Part shown: piece after piece, positions 1 to 4,654 of the stretch
Layout: every line of letters begins with the position of its first letter
How positions within the stretch are numbered: position 1 is the first letter of the stretch
NCBI GenBank assembly: GCA_005877855.1
Contig: VBOF01000045.1
Span: 1 to 6,037, forward strand
DNA length: 6,037 bases
Direction: 5' to 3'
From: Nitrospirota bacterium
GTDB taxonomy: Bacteria > Nitrospirota > Nitrospiria > Nitrospirales > NS-4
Notes under the pieces: model-generated
The model's input: only the letters and a program-made list of their open reading frames with translations
The model's database searches: none
What the model was told of the DNA's origin: nothing
Made by a program: the position numbers and the translations under genes

Positions 1-382
1 AATGGGAGTGCAGGCTGTCGTGGATACGAATGGTCTGCCCCAGCGGGTGGGCGGCGCTGCGGTCCAGGGTGAGGACGCTTTTCCCGTCCGATTGGTCGAA
101 GGTCCGGTGGGCGCGGTGGACGGCGATCATGCTGATGGTTCCGGTCGCCCATTTCTGGACTTCCGCATTCGGCAGGGATACAGTCACGTCCTGAGCGGAT
201 TTCACGGTCACTGTCCCGAGGAACTCCTGGCCGTCCACGTTGATAGTCAGGTCTGCTGAAAATCCGTTGAAATCGGCCGGCCAACGGGCCGTCTTCTCGA
301 ATGCTCGCCGCAGCAGCTCGCGCGCTGCCGGATCGTCTTGAATGTCGGTCGGACACGCTTCCTTGTTATAAGTCATGGTCAT
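1..382 (-). CDS. DUF3386 family protein, C-terminus beyond the left edge
   Basis: This reads leftward from ATG at 382; 127 codons are visible. Residues 18-45 (PAARELLRRAFE, then RWPADFNGFSADL) match the opening pattern I know from DUF3386 proteins of cyanobacteria and Nitrospira: an ARELF-type helix, then a W/aromatic-rich F-x-GF/Y-SADV strand. A VDGQEFLGTVTV strand and an HRAHRTFDQSDGKSVLTL segment fit further into the domain. The family is usually about 200 residues, so roughly 80 are missing past the edge. The first of two in-frame ATGs (382, not 376) is preferred because AAGGAGG (395-389) lies 6 nt before it and 12 nt before the second. No signal peptide is visible, so the product is probably cytoplasmic. 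The family's function is unknown to me. The family call is by pattern memory, not alignment. Confidence 0.75.
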   Translation of the reverse strand, partial: MTMTYNKEACPTDIQDDPAARELLRRAFEKTARWPADFNGFSADLTINVDGQEFLGTVTVKSAQDVTVSLPNAEVQKWATGTISMIAVHRAHRTFDQSDGKSVLTLDRSAAHPLGQTIRIHDSLHSH

Positions 383-388
383 AAGAGG

Positions 389-395
389 CCTCCTT
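389..395 (-). promoter_or_regulatory. Shine-Dalgarno that fixes the DUF3386 start
   Basis: AAGGAGG on the minus strand lies 6 nt before the ATG at 382. It selects this ATG over the second in-frame ATG at 376. Confidence 0.7.
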
Positions 396-438
396 GAGTC
401 AGGCAACGGCTGGACCGGTTTCACTTCGCGATGGCCTG

Positions 439-467
439 ATTATAGAGGCCTGTCGGCGGTTCGTCCA
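439..467 (-). promoter_or_regulatory. Putative sigma70-type promoter of the DUF3386 gene
   Basis: On the minus strand a perfect TATAAT (444-439) is preceded, with a 17-bp spacer, by TGGACG (467-462), which matches the -35 consensus at 4 of 6 positions. Transcription would begin near 432, leaving an untranslated leader of about 50 nt that carries the AAGGAGG ribosome binding site. The placement fits the gene starting at 382. Confidence 0.5.
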
Positions 468-733
468 GTTTGGTAAGCGGCCAGAAGTGGCAGCGGGCAT
501 CGGAGCGAAAACTACATAGTCCTTCGTACATCGAATTATTCAAAAACTCGCTCGCATTGTTCTCTGTGTGTAATAAAATACACGATCTTCTTGTCCTGTA
601 ATTTTGATAAGTTAGAGAATTTGTCTTCACGCTGAACGGCTTCTTCTACGTAAGATTTTCACAGGCCACTATCGTTTTATGGTAACATGTCATATTCGGA
701 TGCTATATGTGAAAAGCATGAGGATCGGATTAT
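445..733. other. AT-richer intergenic region without a convincing gene
   Basis: This gap, about 350 bp including the DUF3386 leader, is visibly AT-richer than the flanking genes. It contains the divergent promoters of its two neighbours and a minor 5-bp hairpin (GTGTA 568-572 with TACAC 579-583, loop ATAAAA). A 69-codon minus-strand frame (630-421) exists, but it runs through the TATAAT promoter and has no recognisable motif. I see no tRNA, riboswitch, repeat or insertion-sequence remnant. Confidence 0.5.
701..709 (+). promoter_or_regulatory. Possible extended -10 promoter for the 734 gene
   Basis: TGCTATATG fits the TGn-TATAAT extended -10 pattern at 4 of 6 hexamer positions. No good -35 hexamer lies 16-18 bp upstream. 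The start site would be near 716, just ahead of the AGGA (721-724) that precedes the ATG at 734. Confidence 0.3.
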
Positions 734-1093
734 ATGAAGAAGGTGCCGAGACAGAAAGTCAAAGTGAGACTGCATAAGACCCACAAAGACGGGCATAAGA
801 AGACGGGAGCGGTCGTTGGCATGGCAACGAAGGCGATAGAGGCTCCCAGACAGGCCCGGTTGGGCGAGCGGACCAAGGGGCAGTCTGCGCTTGCGACCAC
901 GGTGGCAGAGGACGAACTCGAAGAGCGCCGTCGTCTCTTTGCCAGAGCACGGAAAGGCGACAAGGGAGCCGTGGCGAAAATTTATGAGCTGTATGGCGCT
1001 CGTATCTACACGTCGGCCCAAGTCAAGGAAGTCCAACCAAACGGGTTTACCGTGCCGGCCTCTCCGGGGCGGAAACGGGTTCGAACCGCCTGA
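734..1093 (+). CDS. Small basic protein, function unknown
   Basis: I do not recognise a family for this 119-residue protein. AGGA (721-724) lies 9 nt before its ATG. Residues 1-25 are very rich in Lys, Arg and His (KKVPRQKVKVRLHKTHKDGHKK), suggesting nucleic-acid binding or a disordered tail. Residues 59-92 form a charged predicted helix pair reading RRRLFARARKGDKGAVAKIY followed by ELYGARIY. This resembles the start of region 2 of ECF sigma factors (L-x2-ARAGD-x2-A-x2-LY-x2-Y-x2-VY). What follows (SAQVKEVQPNGF and a basic tail) does not continue as a sigma factor, because region 2.4 and region 4 are absent. It could be a truncated derivative, an unrelated small DNA- or RNA-binding protein, or a chance resemblance. 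Its reality is supported by the start signals, a hairpin just after the stop, and coding-like codon use. Confidence 0.65.
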   Translation: MKKVPRQKVKVRLHKTHKDGHKKTGAVVGMATKAIEAPRQARLGERTKGQSALATTVAEDELEERRRLFARARKGDKGAVAKIYELYGARIYTSAQVKEVQPNGFTVPASPGRKRVRTA

Positions 1094-1116
1094 AAGGGAA
1101 GCGCGCTTCTGAGGTT

Positions 1117-1151
1117 GAAGGGCCGGTGGCCTGAAGAACCACCGGCCCTTC
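1117..1151. terminator. Perfect 13-bp hairpin, probable terminator or attenuator
   Basis: Positions 1117-1129 (GAAGGGCCGGTGG) are the exact reverse complement of 1139-1151, with a 9-nt loop, and two G-T wobble pairs can extend the stem. It begins 24 bp after the stop of the 734 gene and ends 32 bp before the ATG at 1184. There is no T-tract on either strand (only TTT at 1156-1158). It is therefore not a classic intrinsic terminator and might instead protect a 3' end or attenuate readthrough. Confidence 0.55.
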
Positions 1152-1183
1152 GGCGTTTCAGGGGCGAGGGGTGGTCTTGCGCG

Positions 1184-1459
1184 ATGAACGAACGAGATCC
1201 CGAGAAGCTCATGTTACTGTATGAACGATTCCGTGATGTATGCCTGGTCGAAAAAGAAGTGTGGAAGGAGCTGTTCATGCCACGTGACCTGCCGGGGGAG
1301 GGTGTTCGCCTGACCAATATCCAAGATCGCTACGAGGTGGTTATCGAGAATCCCGAGGTCGAAGCGGTCTTGGAGGCCAACATCCCTTTGGGGGCCAAGG
1401 CCCTGGACGCCGCCATCACGGAATATAAGGACGCCATCCGCTTTATCAAGAAGGGCTGA
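1184..1459 (+). CDS. Small acidic-helical protein, function unknown
   Basis: This 91-residue protein is not in a family I recognise. It appears soluble: a charged N-terminal helix (about residues 6-31, EKLMLLYERFRD through VWKELF), a short loop (MPRDLPGEG), a strand-like stretch (NIQDRYEVVIE, 45-55), and a C-terminal helix (LDAAITEYKDAIRFIKK, 74-90). No signal peptide, Cys pair or catalytic signature is visible. The frame is open further upstream through the hairpin. ATG 1184 is preferred because the purine-rich GAGGGGTGG (1166-1174) precedes it by 9 nt and upstream start codons fall inside the hairpin. It converges on the ClpS-like gene with 9 bp between the stop codons. Confidence 0.7.
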   Translation: MNERDPEKLMLLYERFRDVCLVEKEVWKELFMPRDLPGEGVRLTNIQDRYEVVIENPEVEAVLEANIPLGAKALDAAITEYKDAIRFIKKG

Positions 1460-1468
1460 GGCTCTGCG

Positions 1469-1762
1469 CTACTGGACAGCGACGCGCAAGCCGCCATTGG
1501 CTAGGATAGCGGCGATCTGCTGACAGGTCTCCAGGGAGCCTTCGTACACTTCCGCCGATCCAGTGTGATCAATCCGGTAAGCGAGTTCAAAGGCTCGGCC
1601 AGCGGTCATCTTAGGGACGGCCCGGCAGAGCAGATCGATCACTTGCTGGTACGTATGGCAGTCGCAGTTGTACACGATGACCCGGGCTTCCAGGTTGTCC
1701 CCGGTCAGGGTGCTCGATTCTTCAACGGTTTGAGGAATCGGGGCTGTCGGCAGCGCGGCCAT
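1469..1762 (-). CDS. ClpS-like adaptor-family protein with altered pocket
   Basis: This 97-residue protein has an N-terminal tail (1-25) and then a ClpS-like core. The pattern is: strand ARVIVYN (26-32), the loop NCDCHT (32-37), helix YQQVIDLLCRAV (38-49), helix AGRAFELAYRI (54-64), HTGSAEVYEGS (66-76), helix ETCQQIAAILA (78-88) and a final strand GLRVAV. ClpS proteins deliver N-degron substrates to ClpA/ClpC ATPases. By my alignment to E. coli ClpS, pocket residue Asn34 is kept (N32), Asp35 is Cys33, Asp36 is kept (D34), and His66 is Asp65. Substrate recognition may therefore differ or be lost. ATG 1762 is chosen over an upstream GTG (1801) because GGAGGT lies 6 nt before it and an extended -10 promoter sits between the two. 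It may also be read through from the upstream cluster. No clpA or clpC is in view. Confidence 0.75.
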   Translation of the reverse strand: MAALPTAPIPQTVEESSTLTGDNLEARVIVYNCDCHTYQQVIDLLCRAVPKMTAGRAFELAYRIDHTGSAEVYEGSLETCQQIAAILANGGLRVAVQ

Positions 1763-1768
1763 CCAGTG

Positions 1769-1774
1769 ACCTCC
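1769..1774 (-). promoter_or_regulatory. Shine-Dalgarno that fixes the ClpS-like start
   Basis: GGAGGT on the minus strand lies 6 nt before the ATG at 1762. The in-frame GTG at 1801 has no comparable site. Confidence 0.7.
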
Positions 1775-1782
1775 CGGCCTTG

Positions 1783-1791
1783 ATTGTAACA
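1783..1791 (-). promoter_or_regulatory. Extended -10 promoter candidate for the ClpS-like gene
   Basis: TGTTACAAT on the minus strand (1791-1783) is a TGn extended -10 with TACAAT (5 of 6). No strong -35 is seen at the expected distance. A start near 1776 gives a leader of about 14 nt holding only the GGAGGT ribosome binding site. The gene could thus be expressed apart from the cluster upstream. Confidence 0.45.
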
Positions 1792-1824
1792 AAGGTGCCA
1801 CCTGCCTGCCACGAAAGCCGACGC

Positions 1825-2487
1825 CTACTGGCGTAAGAGGAACGTCTGCAGAACGATCCGATCCCGCATCGTCATGCGCTGCAGAAGTCGATCGTGCGCG
1901 GGGGAATCAGTGATCGCATCGAATCCGTATTGCTGGCACAGTTGAATCGTGTACCAGAGCGAGGCGGAGGTTTTCACCAGCATCAGCCCGTACTCCAGCG
2001 CAATAGCCCGCTCAGGATCCAGTTTCAGCCTTGACATCTGCCGGACCTCCGCCAGGGTGACCTGCCATTCCGTCCACGCTGCGCGCAGCCACGGCGTCAG
2101 CGCGGTGTCTTCCGGAACAAGGCCGCGTTGGAAGCGCACGTCATTCCGAACGGCGAGGTGGAACATCTCGCGCCATTCGCGGTCTTTCAAATCCCGGTCG
2201 ATCCGCCGGTCCATCTCCGGGCTAAGTGGTCCACTGACGTTGTGGCCTTGAGCGATCCGACCTTGCTGCAGGAGCTGGGCATGGTAATCGCCCATGCGGT
2301 CCGGAGCAGCGGTCGTCCCGCTGGTCGGGGTCAGTTGCAGGGCCATGTAGTCACGGAAGTGAACGGTGTCGTACCGGGTCAGGAAGCGCGGCAGGCTTTC
2401 GGGCGAGCACAGATGGAACGGATAGTAGAATCCCAGGCGGCCAGTCGGATCAGGCGACACACGGCGCAGTCGTGAGTCGTCCGTCAC
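1825..2487 (-). CDS. Conserved-looking protein of unknown function, coupled to the di-iron enzyme
   Basis: This 220-residue protein starts at GTG 2487, which overlaps the TGA of the upstream enzyme gene (GTGA, 4 bp), the usual layout for translational coupling. A TTG at 2502 is also in frame but would overlap further. Residues 19-66 carry a striking aromatic and polar block: GFYYPFHLCSPESL, then VHFRDYMALQLTP, SGTTA and DRMGD. I have an impression of similar blocks in hypothetical proteins of Nitrospira and related phyla, but cannot name a Pfam family. The rest (92-220) looks largely helical, with EWREMFHLAV, WLRAAWTEWQVTLAEVRQM and the hydrophobic ALEYGLMLVKTSASLWYTIQ (163-182). No signal peptide is visible. 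The tight coupling suggests a partner or companion step for the enzyme; that is inference. Confidence 0.75.
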   Translation of the reverse strand: MTDDSRLRRVSPDPTGRLGFYYPFHLCSPESLPRFLTRYDTVHFRDYMALQLTPTSGTTAAPDRMGDYHAQLLQQGRIAQGHNVSGPLSPEMDRRIDRDLKDREWREMFHLAVRNDVRFQRGLVPEDTALTPWLRAAWTEWQVTLAEVRQMSRLKLDPERAIALEYGLMLVKTSASLWYTIQLCQQYGFDAITDSPAHDRLLQRMTMRDRIVLQTFLLRQ

Positions 2488-3227
2488 TTCCGAAGGCCGC
2501 AATACCGGGCCACCCCATCCCGATACCGCAGCCAGTGTGCGAGGGCTTCCGGCATGGTCTCGAGAATCAACTGCTGGTCGGCGGCGTCCGTCGCATAGAC
2601 GAGGACGGTCTTCCAGGCCACCTGGCGATGGCCGGGTTCGATCATGAGGTGGACCCGAATTAGATCCAAGTATTTGGGATCAACCCCATGGTGGTGCACC
2701 AGGCGGTGCTTGCGAACAATCTCTTCGATCTGCTCGGCGTCCTTCGGCGGGGAGGGGTGGAGGACTTCCTGGCGGTCCTGGACGCTGCCTTCGACGAAAA
2801 TGGTCACGACGGCAAGCGCGGTCAACCAGTCGCCTTCGCAGGTGAGCTTATCCAGCCACTCGCGGTACGCCCGGCTTTCCGCGATGAGGCTGACGTCACG
2901 GAAGTGCGCGCGCTCGAACCCTAGGCCGAGCATCATGGTCAAGAAGAGATCGGGATGGGATTGTCCGAGGGAGAGGCCGCCGGTGTCTTCCTCGTAGAGG
3001 TTGCGGGCTAGCTCGCTACGGACAGGGCGAGGCGGGTTCTTCCCGTGGATCCGGCTCAGGAAGACCGGGAAGTCTCTGACGTACACCGCGTACTCCTGCC
3101 GAAAGTGTGTTTCGAGCTGGGCCTTGGTGATCTGCGGTCCGGAGAAATGCTTCCAGGCCCAGTGGTCTTTGTGGTCCATGATCGCCAACAGCTTGTCGCG
3201 GAGCTGGTCGCTGGACAAGGGCTTCAT
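2484..3227 (-). CDS. Heme-oxygenase-fold di-iron enzyme (TenA/PqqC/CADD-like, iron-containing redox enzyme family)
   Basis: The 247-residue length suits this all-helical family. The N-terminal part (HKDHWAWKHFSG at 19-30, then QEYAVYVRDFPVFLSRIHGK) matches its opening helices. Candidate metal ligands appear in family order: Glu79 or Glu80 in ARNLYEED, His91 in SHPDL, Glu146 in FVEGS, and an H-x3-E-x2-H motif (His193, Glu197, His200). In chlamydial CADD and the oxidase UndA the last motif is H-x3-D-x2-H. Family members are soluble O2-dependent enzymes that oxidise or cleave small amino-acid or fatty-acid-like substrates (CADD in p-aminobenzoate formation, UndA in 1-undecene formation, BesC). 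The substrate here cannot be told from sequence. ATG 3227 is preferred to 3239 because GGAG (3237-3234) lies 6 nt before it. It leads a cluster with the 220-residue protein and probably the ClpS-like gene. Confidence 0.8.
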   Translation of the reverse strand: MKPLSSDQLRDKLLAIMDHKDHWAWKHFSGPQITKAQLETHFRQEYAVYVRDFPVFLSRIHGKNPPRPVRSELARNLYEEDTGGLSLGQSHPDLFLTMMLGLGFERAHFRDVSLIAESRAYREWLDKLTCEGDWLTALAVVTIFVEGSVQDRQEVLHPSPPKDAEQIEEIVRKHRLVHHHGVDPKYLDLIRVHLMIEPGHRQVAWKTVLVYATDAADQQLILETMPEALAHWLRYRDGVARYCGLRK

Positions 3228-3238
3228 AGTGCTCTCCA

Positions 3239-3267
3239 TTGCATTGCCATCGCCGACTCGCTAGAAT
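3239..3267 (+). promoter_or_regulatory. Promoter of the 94-residue gene, predicted leaderless
   Basis: TTGCAT (3239-3244), a 17-bp spacer, then TAGAAT (3262-3267; 5 of 6). The -35 keeps only TTG. The -10 ends 10 nt before the ATG at 3278, so the transcript would begin about 3-4 nt before the start codon. The whole promoter lies in the 50-bp gap to the divergent enzyme gene and touches its 5' end. Confidence 0.5.
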
Positions 3268-3277
3268 CCACCATCCG

Positions 3278-3562
3278 ATGGAACCTGTCACTCTTCAAAG
3301 CACCGAAGACATCTTCAAGTTGCTCGCCGAGGTATCGCTGAAGGGCAAGGGCCTGACGTCCGAATGCCTCCTCGACAAAGTCCTGGATGAAGGCTTCACG
3401 GAACCCATCTACCTCTCGGCCTCCGGCGAAGACCCCGACGCCTATTACCAGGGCAAGCCCCATGCATGGGCGGTCTATCAGATCCGTGAGTGGAAGCGCG
3501 TCATGATGATCTCCGGCGGCCCGGGAAAGGAACGGCGCGTCCAGATCACGGAAACACCCTGA
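3278..3562 (+). CDS. Small protein of unknown function
   Basis: I do not recognise this 94-residue protein. It has a helical N-terminal half (EDIFKLLAEV at 10-19, then LTSECLLDKVLDEGF at 26-40). A strand-rich second half follows (EPIYLS, PHAWAVYQIREWKRVMMISG, RRVQIT), which looks like a small alpha/beta domain. It appears cytoplasmic, with no signal peptide or metal motif. The frame is open upstream to a TTG at 3239, but that codon lies inside the predicted -35 and within the divergent gene's 5' end, so ATG 3278 is chosen. No Shine-Dalgarno precedes it; instead a TAGAAT box ends 10 nt upstream. The stop is followed directly by a second stop (TGATAG). The next gene begins 44 bp later and has its own promoter. 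Confidence 0.7.
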   Translation: MEPVTLQSTEDIFKLLAEVSLKGKGLTSECLLDKVLDEGFTEPIYLSASGEDPDAYYQGKPHAWAVYQIREWKRVMMISGGPGKERRVQITETP

Positions 3563-3565
3563 TAG

Positions 3566-3575
3566 GCAACGTTGC
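3566..3575. promoter_or_regulatory. 10-bp perfect palindrome overlapping a -35 box, possible operator
   Basis: GCAACGTTGC is a perfect palindrome. Its last four bases form the start of the TTGCAT -35 (3572-3577) of the DUF2007 gene. A dimeric repressor bound here would block that promoter. No regulator is known, and a 10-bp palindrome can arise by chance. Confidence 0.3.
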
Positions 3576-3601
3576 ATTTTGCGCCACCCTGAGCCTAGAA
3601 T
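3572..3601 (+). promoter_or_regulatory. Promoter of the DUF2007 gene, predicted leaderless
   Basis: TTGCAT (3572-3577), an 18-bp spacer, then TAGAAT (3596-3601). Both hexamers are identical to those of the preceding gene's promoter. The -10 ends only 5 nt before the ATG at 3607, so transcription should start at or next to the start codon. No Shine-Dalgarno is present. Confidence 0.55.
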
Positions 3602-3606
3602 CAAAC

Positions 3607-3858
3607 ATGACCAAGCTCCTCGCGCCTTGTGACGAAAACGAGCTGATGCTCATCACAAGCCTTCTGGAAGGTAACGGGATTGATTTTCTCGTTCAGAACG
3701 AGTACTTCGGCGGTCTGTACCCCGGTCTCAACATCTTTCCGTTCAACGAGCGGGTGATCCTCGTCGCTGAAGCTGACTTCGATCGCGCCTCGCTGCTGGC
3801 GAACGATTTCCTCGAGTCCATCGCGGACAAGCCCCGGCAGGGAGGGCAGGTTGGCTAA
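3607..3858 (+). CDS. DUF2007 family protein (putative signal-transducing, ferredoxin-like fold)
   Basis: This 83-residue protein fits the small DUF2007 domain, which covers nearly its whole length. The family pattern is visible: opening strand KLLAPCDENELMLITSLLEG (3-22), where the helix starts with an acidic/Asn cap, then GIDFLVQNEYFGGL, then strand ERVILVAEADFDRASLLANDFLE (48-70), matching the family's V-x-V-x2-xDF-x-A end. Such proteins are soluble, often encoded singly, and described as putative signal transducers; ligand and target are unknown. The start is the first ATG after a TAGAAT box with no ribosome binding site. It converges on the next minus-strand gene with 8 bp between stop codons. 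Confidence 0.8.
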   Translation: MTKLLAPCDENELMLITSLLEGNGIDFLVQNEYFGGLYPGLNIFPFNERVILVAEADFDRASLLANDFLESIADKPRQGGQVG

Positions 3859-3866
3859 GGGTGCCG

Positions 3867-4226
3867 TCAGTACCACCCGCCGACCAACGCGTCCTCTTCG
3901 AAGTAGAGATAGCGGTGCTTGACGGTGGCGCTGTCGATCCAATCCTCGAAGACCCACAGTTCACGGCGCACGCCGCTGTCGGTATAGGTCACGTCAATTT
4001 TGTACGGAGCACCCCAGCTCTTCAGGACCTGCCCTCGGTTCATGCCGACCACGACCCGCTTCTGGGCAACCGCTTCTTCCAGGGTCGAGTACTTGTAGTA
4101 GGGAAGAAAGCGCCACGTGACCATCCCGACGAGGAGCAGCCCGAGGACTACGGACAAGGCCACGCGCACGGCGGGCCGCCACGGATAGGAAGTTTCCTTC
4201 AGGCCGAGCGCATTCGGCGTGCTCAT
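3867..4226 (-). CDS. Single-pass membrane protein with SmpA/OmlA (BamE)-like domain
   Basis: This 119-residue protein has a short N-terminal cytoplasmic part (1-18), one hydrophobic segment (about 19-40, VALSVVLGLLLVGMVTWRFL) and a small outer domain. The domain follows the SmpA/OmlA pattern: VVVGMNRGQVLKSWGAPYKI (58-77), then the aromatic strands RRELWVFEDW (88-97) and HRYLYFEEDALVGGW (104-118). That fold occurs in BamE and many small envelope proteins. Here it is anchored by a transmembrane helix rather than a lipobox, as no lipobox Cys is present. I infer an envelope role without a specific function. ATG 4226 has no Shine-Dalgarno but follows a TAGAGT box by 6 nt. Its stop is 8 bp from that of the convergent DUF2007 gene. 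Confidence 0.7.
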   Translation of the reverse strand: MSTPNALGLKETSYPWRPAVRVALSVVLGLLLVGMVTWRFLPYYKYSTLEEAVAQKRVVVGMNRGQVLKSWGAPYKIDVTYTDSGVRRELWVFEDWIDSATVKHRYLYFEEDALVGGWY

Positions 4227-4232
4227 GACAGT

Positions 4233-4262
4233 ACTCTAGCAGCGTGTCTTCGACAGGGTCAA
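4233..4262 (-). promoter_or_regulatory. Promoter of the membrane SmpA/OmlA-like gene, predicted leaderless
   Basis: On the minus strand, TTGACC (4262-4257; 5 of 6), an 18-bp spacer, then TAGAGT (4238-4233; 4 of 6). The -10 ends 6 nt before the ATG at 4226, so the mRNA would begin at or next to the start codon. Confidence 0.5.
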
Positions 4263-4287
4263 GCGCCCCTGCTCCGTCATCCCGCGT

Positions 4288-4653
4288 ATGTACGTTGAAG
4301 TCGAGTCCAATCCCAACTATGGCAATTCGGTGTTCCTCCGCTTCCGCGAGCTGGGCCCGGCGCGTCCGGTCGGGCAGGTGCGGGTGTACGATCGGGTCTC
4401 CACCGGGGAGTGGTGCCGGGTGACCGGCTGGCAGAACGAGGCGTCGGCGCCGCTCTGTCGGGCCGTGGCCCAGCCCGTTGAAGACTCGGGCGCCGGCGTC
4501 GTCTATCTGGTGTCGGGGGGCAACGGGGGCATCCGGTTGAAACCGCTCGAGCCGGATGAGGCCTGGAATCTGGAGAACCCGCGGCAATGGGGGGAAGCCT
4601 ATCTGCTCCTGGCGGACCGCAGGGACGTCCGCTTCGCGGACGCACCGGATTGA
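4288..4653 (+). CDS. Soluble protein of unknown function, 121 residues
   Basis: I do not recognise this protein. It looks beta-rich: YVEVESN (2-8), SVFLRFRELG, VGQVRVYDRV (28-37), CRVTGW, a Gly-rich GAGVVYLVSGGNGGIRL (69-85), and a C-terminal acidic stretch with WNLENPRQWGEAYLLLADRR. Two Cys (43 and 57) are present, and no signal peptide or transmembrane segment. High GC at third codon positions supports this frame over long antisense frames on the same stretch. ATG 4288 is the first start in the frame. I see neither a clear Shine-Dalgarno nor a convincing -10 box before it. The gene lies between two minus-strand genes for SmpA/OmlA-like proteins. Its stop codon is one base from that of the right-hand one. 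Confidence 0.7.
   Translation: MYVEVESNPNYGNSVFLRFRELGPARPVGQVRVYDRVSTGEWCRVTGWQNEASAPLCRAVAQPVEDSGAGVVYLVSGGNGGIRLKPLEPDEAWNLENPRQWGEAYLLLADRRDVRFADAPD
4626..4642. other. GC-rich hairpin at a convergent gene end
   Basis: CGTCCGC (4626-4632) pairs perfectly with GCGGACG (4636-4642) across a TTC loop. It is inside the 3' coding end of the 121-residue gene, 9 bp before the stop, with no T-tract. It may help end transcription between the tail-to-tail genes, but could simply reflect codon use. Confidence 0.3.
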
Positions 4654-4654
4654 A

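Noticed and set aside
421..630. 69-codon minus-strand frame in the AT-rich gap
   Set aside because: It runs over the TATAAT promoter of the DUF3386 gene, shows no domain or ribosome binding site, and has unusual Cys and Asn-rich composition for this genome.
1074..1092. GGTTCGAACC resembling a tRNA T-loop or att site
   Set aside because: It is a 10-bp palindrome within the last codons of the 734 gene. No acceptor, D or anticodon arms can be built around it, and no integrase or repeat accompanies it.
2128..2475. Plus-strand frames within the 220-residue and di-iron enzyme genes
   Set aside because: The minus strand carries the recognisable enzyme and its 4-bp overlap with the next gene; the plus frames are antisense shadows without motifs.
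3224..3604. 126-codon minus-strand frame spanning 3224-3604
   Set aside because: It is antisense to the 94-residue gene and crosses the promoters at 3239 and 3572; composition is that of a shadow frame.
3994..4587. 197-codon minus-strand frame antisense to the 121-residue gene
   Set aside because: It also overlaps the N-terminal half of the real minus-strand gene at 3867-4226. The plus frame at 4288 has coding-like third-position GC, while this one has an Arg/Pro-rich shadow composition.
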